A stretch of 64,000 bases of DNA. Source: Clostridium sp. BJN0001 (lineage in GTDB: Bacteria; Bacillota; Clostridia; Clostridiales; Clostridiaceae). The notes below the pieces were generated by a model. It ran no database searches and was not told where the DNA came from. It saw nothing but the letters and a program-made list of their open reading frames with translations. Numbering within the stretch: position 1 is the stretch's first letter; each line of letters begins with the position of its first letter. This document shows, piece after piece, positions 1-8,065 of this stretch. Where the stretch lies: contig NZ_CP094971.1 of assembly GCF_022869825.1 (NCBI RefSeq), forward strand, positions 2,076,001 to 2,140,000. The letters are read 5' to 3'. The position numbers and the translations under genes are program-made.

Positions 1-1161
1 TATTTCATCAACTTTATTAAGTTTTTCCCAAGGAAGATCTAAGTCATTTCTTCCAAAATGACCATAAGCTGCAACCTGTTTATATATAGGTCTTCTTAAA
101 TCAAGATCTCTTATTATTGCACCTGGTCTTAAATCAAAGACTTTTTGAACAATTGAAACAATCTCATCTTCTGAAATCTTTGAAGTTCCAAATGTTTCAA
201 CTTCAATTGATACTGGTCTAGCAACTCCAATTGCATAAGCAAGTTGAATTTCAAGTTTATCAGCTACTCCTGCTGCTACAAGGTTTTTAGCAACCCATCT
301 TGCTGCATATGCTGCAGATCTATCAACCTTTGTTGGATCTTTTCCTGAGAAAGCTCCACCACCGTGTCTTCCATATCCGCCATATGTATCAACAATTATC
401 TTTCTTCCTGTTAATCCAGAATCTCCTTGAGGTCCTCCTACAACGAATCTGCCTGTTGGGTTTATAAAATACTTTGTATTTTCATCTAAAAGATCAGATG
501 AAACTACTTCGTTTATTACATACTGTTTCATATCTTTTTCTATCTGCTCTAATGATACTTTTTCACTATGCTGAGTAGAAATAACTATTGTATCAACTCT
601 CTTAGGCTTATTATCTTCATATTCAATAGTAACTTGTGTTTTACCATCTGGTCTTAAATAAGGTAAAGTTTCATTTTTTCTAACTTCAGTAAGTCTTCTT
701 GAAAGTTTATGTGCAAGTGAAATAGGAAGTGGCATATAATCATCTGTTTCGTTTGTAGCAAAACCAAACATCATTCCCTGATCTCCAGCACCTATTTTGT
801 CTAGCTCGTCTTTATCTCCGCTTCTTGATTCAAGAGCTCCATCTACTCCCTGAGCTATATCTGATGACTGTTCGTCAATTGATGTAAGAACAGAGCATGT
901 ATCACAATCAAAACCATACTTAGCTCTATCATAGCCTATTTCTCTTATTGTTTCTCTAACTACCTTAGGAATATCAACATAACAGTTTGTAGATATTTCT
1001 CCCATTACCATTACCATTCCTGTTGTTGTACATGTTTCGCATGCAACTCTTGCCATTTTATCTTCCGAAAGAATAGCATCAAGTATTGCATCAGAAATCT
1101 GATCGCACATTTTGTCTGGATGTCCTTCTGTAACTGATTCAGAAGTAAACAACTTTTTCAT
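1..1161 (-). CDS. metK: S-adenosylmethionine synthetase MetK, 3' end cut by window edge
   Basis: Makes S-adenosylmethionine from ATP and methionine in the cytoplasm. The 387 visible codons start at ATG 1161 behind a GGAGGAG-type site and run off the window, so only the last few residues are missing compared with the usual 390-396. GHPDK near residue 13, GAGDQG and GGGAFSGKD are the family's substrate and phosphate-binding motifs. The gene is monocistronic as far as can be seen and sits behind a SAM-I riboswitch, so it is feedback-controlled by its own product. Confidence 0.97.
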   Translation of the reverse strand, partial: MKKLFTSESVTEGHPDKMCDQISDAILDAILSEDKMARVACETCTTTGMVMVMGEISTNCYVDIPKVVRETIREIGYDRAKYGFDCDTCSVLTSIDEQSSDIAQGVDGALESRSGDKDELDKIGAGDQGMMFGFATNETDDYMPLPISLAHKLSRRLTEVRKNETLPYLRPDGKTQVTIEYEDNKPKRVDTIVISTQHSEKVSLEQIEKDMKQYVINEVVSSDLLDENTKYFINPTGRFVVGGPQGDSGLTGRKIIVDTYGGYGRHGGGAFSGKDPTKVDRSAAYAARWVAKNLVAAGVADKLEIQLAYAIGVARPVSIEVETFGTSKISEDEIVSIVQKVFDLRPGAIIRDLDLRRPIYKQVAAYGHFGRNDLDLPWEKLNKVDEI

Positions 1162-1211
1162 ATATTTCTCCTCCATTTCATACTCTATATCAATTTTTAA
1201 GTATTTCAGTA

Positions 1212-1240
1212 AATAAAAAAACTCTTCTGATAAGAAGAGA
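1212..1240 (-). terminator. Riboswitch-controlled intrinsic terminator before metK
   Basis: On the minus strand CTCTTCT-TATC-AGAAGAG is followed by a T-run. TTCTTATC inside this hairpin is complementary to the GATAAGAA segment at the 3' side of the aptamer P1 stem, giving the classic antiterminator/terminator switch. SAM binding should favour termination. Confidence 0.88.
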
Positions 1241-1260
1241 ATTTTTTTCTAATTTTCTTT

Positions 1261-1362
1261 CTTATCTTGTAGATTATTAGTATTCTACGGAATTTGCACC
1301 TTATATATTACAGGTTGCCGGGTTTCACAGGGCCCTTTCCCTCCACCTCTCTTGATAAGAGC
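1261..1362 (-). promoter_or_regulatory. SAM-I (S-box) riboswitch aptamer
   Basis: Read on the minus strand the element begins CTCTTATCAAGAGAGGTGGAG, continues with GGCCCTGTGAAACCCGGCAACC and AGGTGCAAATTCC, and ends CTACAAGATAAG. These are the conserved S-box cores and the closing P1 pair CTTATC/GATAAG. It lies about 100 bp upstream of metK, the usual target of this class in Firmicutes. Confidence 0.96.
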
Positions 1363-1432
1363 ATATATTAATTTTTTCAAATGTAATTCTATCATATGAA
1401 TTGTTCATCGTCAATAGTTCATATATTCCAAT

Positions 1433-1467
1433 AATAATAAAAAGACTGTCTAAATATTAGACAGTCT
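1433..1467 (-). terminator. Terminator of the tRNA array
   Basis: Minus strand AGACTGTCT-AATATTT-AGACAGTCT followed by TTTTTATTATTATT, directly after the last tRNA-Tyr. Confidence 0.85.
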
Positions 1468-1470
1468 AAG

Positions 1471-1555
1471 TGGTGGAGGAAGATGGATTCGAACCATCGA
1501 AACACGAAGTAACAGATTTACAGTCTGCCCCCTTTGGCCACTCGGGAACTCCTCC
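1471..1555 (-). tRNA. tRNA-Tyr(GTA), copy 3 in transcription order
   Basis: 85 nt with a long variable arm, anticodon GTA in the loop CTGTAAA and encoded CCA. It differs from the two other Tyr copies at acceptor position 7 (G instead of A, pairing G-U). Confidence 0.96.
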
Positions 1556-1567
1556 TTAATAGTTTTG

Positions 1568-1642
1568 TGGAGCTGGCAATAGGAATCGAACCTACAACCT
1601 GCTGATTACAAGTCAGCTGCTCTACCGTTGAGCCATGCCAGC
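1568..1642 (-). tRNA. tRNA-Thr(TGT)
   Basis: 75 nt cloverleaf, acceptor GCTGGCA/TGCCAGC, anticodon loop CTTGTAA, encoded CCA. Identical to the copy at 1844-1918. Confidence 0.96.
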
Positions 1643-1663
1643 ACAAGTATATTTTATTTTAAG

Positions 1664-1739
1664 TGGTGGGCACAACAGGGTTCGAACCTGTGACCCCCTG
1701 CTTGTAAGGCAGATGCTCTCCCAGCTGAGCTATGCGCCC
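1664..1739 (-). tRNA. tRNA-Val(TAC)
   Basis: 76 nt cloverleaf starting GGGCGCA, anticodon loop CTTACAA, encoded CCA. Identical to the copy at 1940-2015. Confidence 0.96.
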
Positions 1740-1745
1740 TTAAAA

Positions 1746-1830
1746 TGGTGGAGGAAGATGGATTCGAACCATCGAAACACGAAGTAACAGATTTACAGTC
1801 TGCCCCCTTTGGCCACTCGGGAATTCCTCC
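1746..1830 (-). tRNA. tRNA-Tyr(GTA), copy 2
   Basis: 85 nt, anticodon GTA, long variable arm, encoded CCA, acceptor GGAGGAA. Part of the duplicated Tyr-Val-Thr unit. Confidence 0.96.
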
Positions 1831-1843
1831 ATAATAGTTTTTG

Positions 1844-1918
1844 TGGAGCTGGCAATAGGAATCGAACCTACAACCTGCTGATTACAAGTCAGCTGCTCTA
1901 CCGTTGAGCCATGCCAGC
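1844..1918 (-). tRNA. tRNA-Thr(TGT), second copy
   Basis: 75 nt, same sequence as 1568-1642, with encoded CCA and flanks that also repeat. Confidence 0.96.
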
Positions 1919-1939
1919 ACAAGTATATTTTATTTTAAG

Positions 1940-2015
1940 TGGTGGGCACAACAGGGTTCGAACCTGTGACCCCCTGCTTGTAAGGCAGATGCTCTCCCAG
2001 CTGAGCTATGCGCCC
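1940..2015 (-). tRNA. tRNA-Val(TAC), second copy
   Basis: 76 nt, same sequence as 1664-1739, encoded CCA. Confidence 0.96.
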
Positions 2016-2021
2016 TTAAAA

Positions 2022-2106
2022 TGGTGGAGGAAGATGGATTCGAACCATCGAAACACGAAGTAACAGATTTACAGTCTGCCCCCTTTGGCCACTCGGGAAT
2101 TCCTCC
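2022..2106 (-). tRNA. tRNA-Tyr(GTA), promoter-proximal copy
   Basis: 85 nt, anticodon GTA, acceptor GGAGGAA, encoded CCA. It is the first tRNA after the array promoter at 2155-2183. Confidence 0.96.
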
Positions 2107-2154
2107 ATATACTGTTCACTTGAAAGTTTTCTAAACTCGCAACCGACAAAGACT

Positions 2155-2183
2155 AGTATATAGTCAAATCAATTTTTTTTCAA
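2155..2183 (-). promoter_or_regulatory. Sigma-A promoter of the tRNA array
   Basis: Minus strand TTGAAA-N17-TATACT, about 50 bp upstream of the first tRNA-Tyr. Confidence 0.75.
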
Positions 2184-2267
2184 CTTAATATTATAGCCAT
2201 TATTTAAAATTACCTCTACATTTCGCTTATTTTCTCAGTTTTTCTTTGTTTTATTGCTTTATTCACT

Positions 2268-2669
2268 TTATATATTTATATTATCAAAATTGATATATTT
2301 TTTTAAAACTTTTTCTATTTTTTGATAGTCTTTGCTTCCAAGGCGCTTCTTTATTATATTAACATTATCTAAAAATGATTGACTATCGAGCTTACTATTA
2401 TTATCTTCTATTTTAAATAGTTCATCAGATGATAATTTTGATATTACAGATTTAACTTCAGTCTTATCCTCTGGACACATATTATTAATTATTGAATTTA
2501 AATCTATTTGTGTTGTACTTTCATTCTGATTAGTAGCCATTGCTTCAGTAGACTCTTCTTCATCTATTTTATTATTAGCCTCACTATATATGCTATCATT
2601 TGAAAATAAAATTAAACTATTTAATATTATAGTAAAAACAAAAATTCCTATCAAACATACTTTTTTCAT
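2268..2669 (-). CDS. Small secreted hypothetical protein
   Basis: 133 residues, not recognised. An N-terminal lysine pair and a hydrophobic stretch (about residues 4-22) look like a signal peptide or membrane anchor. The rest is acidic and helix-prone with one internal Cys and no catalytic motif that I can name. The start at ATG 2669 has a clear AAGGAGA site. It is divergent from yyaC and next to sporulation genes, so a sporulation role is possible but only inferred from position. Confidence 0.7.
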   Translation of the reverse strand: MKKVCLIGIFVFTIILNSLILFSNDSIYSEANNKIDEEESTEAMATNQNESTTQIDLNSIINNMCPEDKTEVKSVISKLSSDELFKIEDNNSKLDSQSFLDNVNIIKKRLGSKDYQKIEKVLKKYINFDNINI

Positions 2670-2780
2670 ATTAATCTCCTTTTATGTTTATTATTATCTA
2701 TATTAATTAATATTTCCATATAATATTTTTTTATACTATTTATATCTTTAATTTCATATATTTTCTAGAGGTGATTTATA

Positions 2781-3287
2781 TTGAATAATGAGTATATGTT
2801 ATCAAAACAGCTAATGAGATATTTAGATAAAGATACAGCAATAATCTGCATTGGAACTAATAAATGTATAGGAGATTCTCTTGGTCCTATTGTAGGTACA
2901 CTGCTTACTTTAAATTGTTTTCCTCTTCAAGTGTATGGAAATCTAAATCATCAAATTCACGCATTAAATATAGATAGAGAATTATCTGAAATATATAAAA
3001 AATTTAGCAATTCAAAGTTAATTGGAATAGACGCATGTCTTGGATATGAAAAAGATATTGGCACTATAAAAATTCGAAATTGTGCCTTAAATCCAGGAAG
3101 AGGTGTTGGTAAAACTCTTCCTAAAATCGGAACATCATCAATTATTGGAATTGTAGATTCAAGTAATAATTCTGATTCATTTTTTAACAAAAACATAAGT
3201 AAATCTTTTATAATGAATATGGCAAAATCTATTTCACGAATAATTTTTAATGCATATGATATGTATAACGATTCTTTTCATGATTAA
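2781..3287 (+). CDS. yyaC: Spore protease-like protein YyaC (DUF1256)
   Basis: 168 residues matching the YyaC family of endospore formers, which resembles the Gpr germination protease fold and is expressed in sporulating cells. Motifs CIGTNKCIGDSLGP near residue 23, the IGIDACLG block and the PGRGVGK block are visible. The start is TTG 2781 with AGAGGTGAT eight bases upstream. It is the only + strand gene in the first 24 kb, between the hypothetical secreted protein and mreB. Its exact substrate is not known to me. Confidence 0.88.
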   Translation: MNNEYMLSKQLMRYLDKDTAIICIGTNKCIGDSLGPIVGTLLTLNCFPLQVYGNLNHQIHALNIDRELSEIYKKFSNSKLIGIDACLGYEKDIGTIKIRNCALNPGRGVGKTLPKIGTSSIIGIVDSSNNSDSFFNKNISKSFIMNMAKSISRIIFNAYDMYNDSFHD

Positions 3288-3296
3288 TAAATTTTA

Positions 3297-3331
3297 TAAA
3301 AAAATTGTGCACTAAATATTTAGTGCACAAT
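3297..3331 (-). terminator. Terminator after mreB/mbl
   Basis: ATTGTGCACTA-AATATTT-AGTGCACAAT; on the minus strand it is followed by TTTTTTTAT. It may also weakly stop yyaC transcripts from the other side. Confidence 0.82.
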
Positions 3332-3369
3332 ACCTAAGTCTTTATATTTATATAATTTATATTCTAAAT

Positions 3370-4401
3370 TTAGTCTTCTATAAGAACAATTTCTTTTGAT
3401 TCTATATTTAGCTTATCTATATAATCAAGAACCTTTCCTGTTCCCTTTACAACACATTCAACTGGTTCATCTGCTATACGTGTCTCTACGCCTGTCCTAT
3501 ACGATATTAGCTTATCAAGACCATATAACATAGCTCCTCCACCAGTCATAAGTATTCCTTTTTCTGCAATATCTGCTGCAAGTTCAGGTGGTGTTTTTTC
3601 AAGAACTATTTTTACAGCTTCTGCAATACTCTCAACTGTTTCTTCTAGTGACTGTCTTACCTGTTCAGTAGTTATTTCAACTTCTCCAGGAAGTCCAGTA
3701 ATTAAATTACGACCTTTAATTGTATAAGTAAGATTTCTTGAATCTTTAAAAGCAGAACCAATAGATATTTTTAAATCTTCTGCGGTTTTTTCACCAATCA
3801 TAAGATTAAAATTAGATCTTATATATTTAATGATTGATTCATCAAACTTATCTCCAGCAACTTTAATTGATTTTCTTTCTACAACTCCGCCTAACGAAAT
3901 TACCGCAACGTCACATGTTCCGCCACCAATATCTACAACCATAGTTCCATCTGGTTTAGTAATCTCAAGACCGGCTCCTATTGCTGCTGCAAGTGGCTCT
4001 TCTATAAGATGTACTTCTTTTGCTCCTGAGTTCATACCGGCATCAATAATAGCTCTTTTTTCAACTTCAGTAGCTTGAGATGGCACACATATAACAATTC
4101 TAGGTGCTCTTATTCTCCTTTTTCCAGATGCTCTTTTTATAAATTCTGTTAACATTTTCTGTGTTATATCATAATCTGAAATCACACCATCTTTAAGTGG
4201 ACGTACAGCTACTATATTTCCAGGAGTTCTACCTATCATTTTTCTAGCTTCTTCCCCTATTGCAAGAATACTGTTATTATTCTTATTAATTGCAACAACA
4301 GAAGGTTCCTTTAATAATACGCCCTTTCCTTTTACATATACTAATACTGTTGCAGTGCCTAAATCAATTGCTATGTCTGTACCTGCTCTCAAAAAGCCCA
4401 T
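3370..4401 (-). CDS. mbl: Actin-like cell-shape protein MreB/Mbl
   Basis: 343 residues. It polymerises under the membrane and guides lateral peptidoglycan synthesis. The actin-fold nucleotide motifs are present: IDLGTATVLVYVKG near the N-terminus, DIGGGTCDVAVISLGG in the middle and MTGGGAMLYGLD towards the C-terminus. The adjacent spoIIID upstream reproduces the B. subtilis spoIIID-mbl pair, so mbl is the better name than mreB, though the paralogues are hard to separate by eye. ATG 4401 is preferred because AGGAGTG lies nine bases upstream; a TTG at 4404 is the alternative. Confidence 0.93.
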   Translation of the reverse strand: MGFLRAGTDIAIDLGTATVLVYVKGKGVLLKEPSVVAINKNNNSILAIGEEARKMIGRTPGNIVAVRPLKDGVISDYDITQKMLTEFIKRASGKRRIRAPRIVICVPSQATEVEKRAIIDAGMNSGAKEVHLIEEPLAAAIGAGLEITKPDGTMVVDIGGGTCDVAVISLGGVVERKSIKVAGDKFDESIIKYIRSNFNLMIGEKTAEDLKISIGSAFKDSRNLTYTIKGRNLITGLPGEVEITTEQVRQSLEETVESIAEAVKIVLEKTPPELAADIAEKGILMTGGGAMLYGLDKLISYRTGVETRIADEPVECVVKGTGKVLDYIDKLNIESKEIVLIED

Positions 4402-4479
4402 CAATCTTCACTCCTATAATACATATTTCTGCATTTTATTGCACTATTCTACCATTTATATATTATAGTATTATTAAGC

Positions 4480-4734
4480 TTAAGATTCAATAGCTTTATA
4501 CTTCATTTGAGTTGCTCTTCCACCTCTTATATGTCTCTCTGCTTTATTAATTTCTAGTATTGTATGTGTCTTTTTTGCTATTTCAGGATTAAGCTTTGGA
4601 AGCCTTTCTGTCATATCCTTGTGTATTGTACTTTTACTTACTCCAAACTCTTTTGCAGTTTTTCTTATAGTCGATTTTGACTGAATTATATATTGAGCTA
4701 CCTCTAAAACTCTCTGTTCTATATAATCTTTCAT
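4480..4734 (-). CDS. spoIIID: Sporulation transcriptional regulator SpoIIID
   Basis: 84 residues, the normal size. It is a small DNA-binding protein active in the mother cell together with sigma-E, repressing and activating mother-cell genes. The helix-turn-helix is seen at about residues 20-44 (STIRKTAKEFGVSKSTIHKD), followed by a basic tail (HIRGGRATQMKYK) needed for minor-groove contact in the family. AAGGAGTG precedes ATG 4734. It lies between the spoIIQ-like gene and mbl on the same strand. Confidence 0.96.
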   Translation of the reverse strand: MKDYIEQRVLEVAQYIIQSKSTIRKTAKEFGVSKSTIHKDMTERLPKLNPEIAKKTHTILEINKAERHIRGGRATQMKYKAIES

Positions 4735-4770
4735 AAATTTTCACTCCTTGTCTTTATTTTTTTCTTTCAT

Positions 4771-4794
4771 AAGGACTGCACCGTTGCAGCCCTT
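4771..4794 (-). other. Stem-loop between spoIIQ-like gene and spoIIID
   Basis: Minus strand AAGGGCTGCA-ACGG-TGCAGTCCTT forms a strong hairpin, but no T-run follows on either strand, so it is not a canonical terminator. It may be an RNA processing or stabilising element between the two genes. Confidence 0.5.
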
Positions 4795-4801
4795 AAATAA
4801 A

Positions 4802-5539
4802 TTATTTAGTTTTTAAGGAAAAATATTTAGATGGATTAACCTGCTCATTATTTGCGTTTAATACTTGTAAATTTAAAAATTCACCATATCTATCTTTACT
4901 AAATACTTTTGCAGTTTCTCCAACTTTAGCAATTACCTGACCTGCTTTAATGTTATCCCCCTTCTTAACTTTTAAATCTGGATCAAGATTTCCATAAATA
5001 GTTTTTATACCATTTGCATGTTTTAATTCAACAATATATCCTTGTTCAACTCCACTGTTCTCAGCTAATACTACAATTCCATCAGCAGCAGCCTTTACAT
5101 CTGTTCCTATTTTTGACTCAATGTTTACCCCCTTTATATTTCTAAATGTATTGTCTTCAACTTTTATAGGAGTTGGATATGAATATGTTCTGCTTACTAC
5201 ACCGCTTACTGGAAGAATAAACTTCTGAGCTGAATTTGATGAAACCTGTTTTGATGTTTTTTCGTCAGAAACAGCTTTCTTATTTTTTTCTTCATCTTTA
5301 TTATCTTTTGAGTTATCAACTCTTTCTGCGTTCTGAATATTTTCTACTTCAGAGCTATCTTCCTTAAATGCTATCTCATTATTTGAATCTTGAGCCTCAT
5401 TTGCATTCCTGTCTGCTATAATGTTTTTGTATGATAAAGTCCCTGCTGTTACTAACATACATAGACAAACAAACAATGCAATATAAAATCCTTCCTTTTT
5501 AAGAATACCTTTCAATTTCTGTTTTAAATTTGTGTCCAT
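4802..5539 (-). CDS. spoIIQ: SpoIIQ-like M23/LytM-domain forespore protein, metal ligands lost
   Basis: 245 residues: short cytoplasmic N-terminus, one membrane segment (about 14-35), an acidic/Ser-rich linker and a C-terminal LytM (M23) fold. SpoIIQ is made in the forespore and pairs with SpoIIIAH across the septum to build the feeding channel and support engulfment. The fold is recognisable (KIGTDVKAAADGIVV, KVKKGDNIKAGQVIAKVG) but the zinc positions are changed: the HxGxD position reads IKGVN and the final HxH position reads FLN. ATG 5539 fits the AAAGGAGG site; an in-frame GTG at 5551 overlaps that site. A sigma-F-like promoter lies just upstream. Confidence 0.88.
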   Translation of the reverse strand: MDTNLKQKLKGILKKEGFYIALFVCLCMLVTAGTLSYKNIIADRNANEAQDSNNEIAFKEDSSEVENIQNAERVDNSKDNKDEEKNKKAVSDEKTSKQVSSNSAQKFILPVSGVVSRTYSYPTPIKVEDNTFRNIKGVNIESKIGTDVKAAADGIVVLAENSGVEQGYIVELKHANGIKTIYGNLDPDLKVKKGDNIKAGQVIAKVGETAKVFSKDRYGEFLNLQVLNANNEQVNPSKYFSLKTK

Positions 5540-5561
5540 ATTTACTAACACCTCCTTTTTT

Positions 5562-5590
5562 TATTGTTTCCTTTTTTTGAAAAATAATAC
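5562..5590 (-). promoter_or_regulatory. Sigma-F-like promoter before the spoIIQ-like gene
   Basis: Minus strand GTATT-N14-GGAAACAATA. The -10 fits the sigma-F consensus GGNRANANTW fully, and the -35 fits GYWTA at four of five bases. In B. subtilis spoIIQ is a sigma-F gene, so motif and gene identity agree. Confidence 0.6.
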
Positions 5591-5626
5591 ATAACCTTAA
5601 CTTTTTTTCTAATTTTTTTATTAGCG

Positions 5627-5659
5627 CAAAAAATACCTCCGTACTATGTGTACAGAGGT
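5627..5659 (-). terminator. Terminator after spoIID
   Basis: Minus strand ACCTCTGTA-CACATAG-TACGGAGGT followed by ATTTTTTG. Confidence 0.85.
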
Positions 5660-5674
5660 TAATAAAAATACTAT

Positions 5675-6715
5675 TTACTTTTTAATTATTTTATCAATAT
5701 CCACTCCATTATAATAATGTTTAAGAATTTCTTCATATGAATATCCTTTTTTAGCAAGAACATTAGCTCCCCACTGACTCATTCCAACATTATGCCCATA
5801 TCCTGTGCAATATACATTAACTTTATCAGAAGTATATTCTAATTTAAAATCTGTTGAATTAAGAGAAAACAAACTTCTAAATTTACTGCCTTTTATTTTT
5901 TCATTTCCTATAAGCATATTTTTTACAGCTCCAGATCCTGTAAAATCACATATTTTTACTATATCTTTAAAATTACTCCTGTTTATATTGCATGAAGGAT
6001 ATTTACTTTTAATTGTATTTATAAATTCATCCATGCTTATAGATTTTTCTGATGAATACTTAGGTGCAATTTCTTCTCCTTTACTCTCCTCACTTTTTAA
6101 ATAAGGAACGTTAAAAGAAAAAACATCGGCACAGTCCTCAGTTTTACCTGGACTTATAGCAAAATATTCTGGATATTCAACAAGCTTATTATCATATGTT
6201 AAAATTTCTCCTTCAGTTTCAGAAACTGCATCTTTTATCTTATCCCAATATTCATCTGCCTTTTTTTTACTCCATAAAGACATCCTTTCTTCCTTAGACA
6301 TATATGCTTGACAGTGGGCTGTTGCACATATTTCCCCTCCATATTTTTTAGCTACCGTACATTTTGTTTTTCTCTTAGACATATAATAAGTTCTTGCTGC
6401 AACTGCTTGAGCTTTAAGAGCTTCCTCATTAAATTCTGCAGGCATTTCTGCACAAACCACACCCATTACATACTCTTCTAAATCAATATTTAAAACTTTT
6501 CCATTTTTAGAATCATAAAGTTTTACTTTCTGATTCTTTGGAAAGGTAATATCTTCTGAATCATGTATAACTGAACTATCATCTAAATTAAAAATATTTA
6601 TTTTATATTTGCTTACCGTAAATATAGAACCTAAAGTCAAGACTATTATAATAATTCCTGTAATTATTATAATAGTCTTAATTAAATATTTGTTATTAAA
6701 ATCTCCATTAGTCAT
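5675..6715 (-). CDS. spoIID: Stage II sporulation protein D, lytic transglycosylase
   Basis: 346 residues. SpoIID is a membrane-bound transglycosylase that, with SpoIIP and SpoIIM, thins septal peptidoglycan and drives engulfment. One membrane segment lies at about residues 11-33. The catalytic Glu is E90 in AEMPAEFNEEALKAQAVAA, and the C-terminal GHNVGMSQWGA block is intact. GGAGGAAGAAG precedes ATG 6715. Two adjacent palindromes sit in the gap behind murA and reach its ribosome binding site. Confidence 0.96.
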   Translation of the reverse strand: MTNGDFNNKYLIKTIIIITGIIIIVLTLGSIFTVSKYKINIFNLDDSSVIHDSEDITFPKNQKVKLYDSKNGKVLNIDLEEYVMGVVCAEMPAEFNEEALKAQAVAARTYYMSKRKTKCTVAKKYGGEICATAHCQAYMSKEERMSLWSKKKADEYWDKIKDAVSETEGEILTYDNKLVEYPEYFAISPGKTEDCADVFSFNVPYLKSEESKGEEIAPKYSSEKSISMDEFINTIKSKYPSCNINRSNFKDIVKICDFTGSGAVKNMLIGNEKIKGSKFRSLFSLNSTDFKLEYTSDKVNVYCTGYGHNVGMSQWGANVLAKKGYSYEEILKHYYNGVDIDKIIKK

Positions 6716-6725
6716 CTTCTTCCTC

Positions 6726-6768
6726 CTATCATATAAATATTTATATGATAGAAAAACATAATTATGTT
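6726..6768 (-). repeat. Two adjacent perfect palindromes upstream of spoIID
   Basis: 6726-6751 is a 26-bp perfect palindrome (arms CTATCATATAAAT) and 6755-6768 a 14-bp one (AACATAATTATGTT). The first ends in the GATAGGAGG of the spoIID ribosome binding site. A sigma-E-like -10 (CATATAAAT) lies inside it. Confidence 0.6.
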
Positions 6769-6775
6769 AATATGA

Positions 6776-8044
6776 CTATTTTTTATCTTTTACTCTGATA
6801 ATATCAGCACCAAGTTTTCTAAATTTTTCTTCAATTCTATCATATCCTCTGTCTATATGATAAATATCAGTTATCTCAGTTTCACCTTCTGCAATTAGTC
6901 CACATAATATCATAGCTGCTCCTGCTCTTAAATCAGTTGCATGAACTTCACATCCAGTAAGCTTTTTTACTCCATCAATTATTGCACAACGTCCATCTAT
7001 TTTTATATTGGCTCCCATTCTCTGAAGCTCAGATATATGCATAAACCTATTTTCAAATACTGTTTCTGTTACTATACTGGTTCCTTTTACAACAGAAAGC
7101 ATTGCCATCATCTGTGCCTGCATATCTGTTGGAAAACCAGGATATGGCATAGTTTTTATATTTACAGGTTTAAGTTCTCCTCTTCCATCAACGTATATTG
7201 ATTTATCACCACATTTTTCAAACTTAAAACCACATTCTTTTAATTTTTCAATTAATGGTCTTAAATGTTCTTCATACACGCCATTTATCTTTATTCTGCT
7301 TTTTGTTATTCCAGCTGCTATCATAAAAGTACCAGCCTCAATCCTATCATAAATAGGAGTATATGATGCTCCATGAAGATTATTAACACCTTTAATTATT
7401 ATTTTTCCCATTTCAGAAGTATTAATATCAGCACCTATTTCATTTAGAAAATTAGCAAGATCTATTATTTCCGGTTCTTTAGCAGCATTTTCTATAACTG
7501 TTAAGCCTTCTGATAAAGCAGAAGCCATCATAATGTTTTCTGTCGCTCCAACTGAAGGAAAATCAAGATAAATTCTATTTCCTTTAAGTTTTTTACATGA
7601 TACTTCTATAAAACCATGTTCTGAATTTATCTTAGCACCCAAAAGATTAAATCCTTTAAGATGAAGATCTATTGGTCTACTTCCAATATTGCATCCTCCA
7701 GGCATTGATAGTCTACATTTTCCAAATCTTGCAAGCATAGGACCCATTATTAAAAAAGACGCTCTCATCTTCCTTATAAGGACTTCATCAGGTTCTATAA
7801 TTTTAATATTTTTATTATTAATTATTATTTTTCCGGAATCTTCAATAACTTTTATATTCGAATTTAATGATTTTAATACATTTAATATCACACGAACATC
7901 TTCAAGCATAGGAACATTTTCTAATATTATATCGTCTGAGCTCAAAACTGTAGCAGCTATAATAGGCAGAATTGAATTTTTTGCACAACTTATATCTACT
8001 TCACCTTTTAAATTATTTGCTTTTTTTACTATTATTTTTTCCAT
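6776..8044 (-). CDS. murA: UDP-N-acetylglucosamine 1-carboxyvinyltransferase MurA
   Basis: 422 residues. It transfers enolpyruvate from PEP to UDP-GlcNAc, the first committed step of peptidoglycan synthesis. The PEP-reactive Cys is conserved (C118 in MPGGCNIGSRPID; this is the fosfomycin target in the family). ATG 8044 is chosen because the upstream in-frame TTG (8056) overlaps the GGAGGA site. The order ywmB-murA-spoIID matches the region behind the atp operon in Bacillus, indicating the sporulation-linked murA paralogue. Confidence 0.96.
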   Translation of the reverse strand: MEKIIVKKANNLKGEVDISCAKNSILPIIAATVLSSDDIILENVPMLEDVRVILNVLKSLNSNIKVIEDSGKIIINNKNIKIIEPDEVLIRKMRASFLIMGPMLARFGKCRLSMPGGCNIGSRPIDLHLKGFNLLGAKINSEHGFIEVSCKKLKGNRIYLDFPSVGATENIMMASALSEGLTVIENAAKEPEIIDLANFLNEIGADINTSEMGKIIIKGVNNLHGASYTPIYDRIEAGTFMIAAGITKSRIKINGVYEEHLRPLIEKLKECGFKFEKCGDKSIYVDGRGELKPVNIKTMPYPGFPTDMQAQMMAMLSVVKGTSIVTETVFENRFMHISELQRMGANIKIDGRCAIIDGVKKLTGCEVHATDLRAGAAMILCGLIAEGETEITDIYHIDRGYDRIEEKFRKLGADIIRVKDKK

Positions 8045-8065
8045 ATTATCCTCCAAATTAAAATG

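Larger units (their letters stand above)
1471..2106 (-). repeat. Tandem duplication of a 275-276 bp Tyr-Val-Thr tRNA unit
   Basis: Tyr genes start at offsets 1471, 1746 and 2022, and spacers such as CAAGTATATTTTATTTTAAG recur unchanged. Two full units plus one extra Tyr are present, a direct sign of recent unequal recombination. Confidence 0.9.

Noticed and set aside
1740..1922. Open frame of about 60 codons on the minus strand across the tRNA array
   Set aside because: It lies fully over tRNA-Tyr and tRNA-Thr genes and their spacers; structure of the tRNAs explains the sequence.
1471..2106. Regular ~275-bp repeats as a possible CRISPR-like or satellite array
   Set aside because: The repeats are complete tRNA genes with cloverleaf folds and encoded CCA; no short repeat/spacer pattern.
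3830..4078. Open frame antisense to mbl, and similar antisense frames in atpD, atpG, murA and ispE
   Set aside because: No ribosome binding site, low-complexity Ser/Leu-rich translations, and the opposite strand carries clear conserved genes.
4771..4794. Hairpin between the spoIIQ-like gene and spoIIID as a terminator
   Set aside because: No T-run on either strand; kept only as an unspecified stem-loop.
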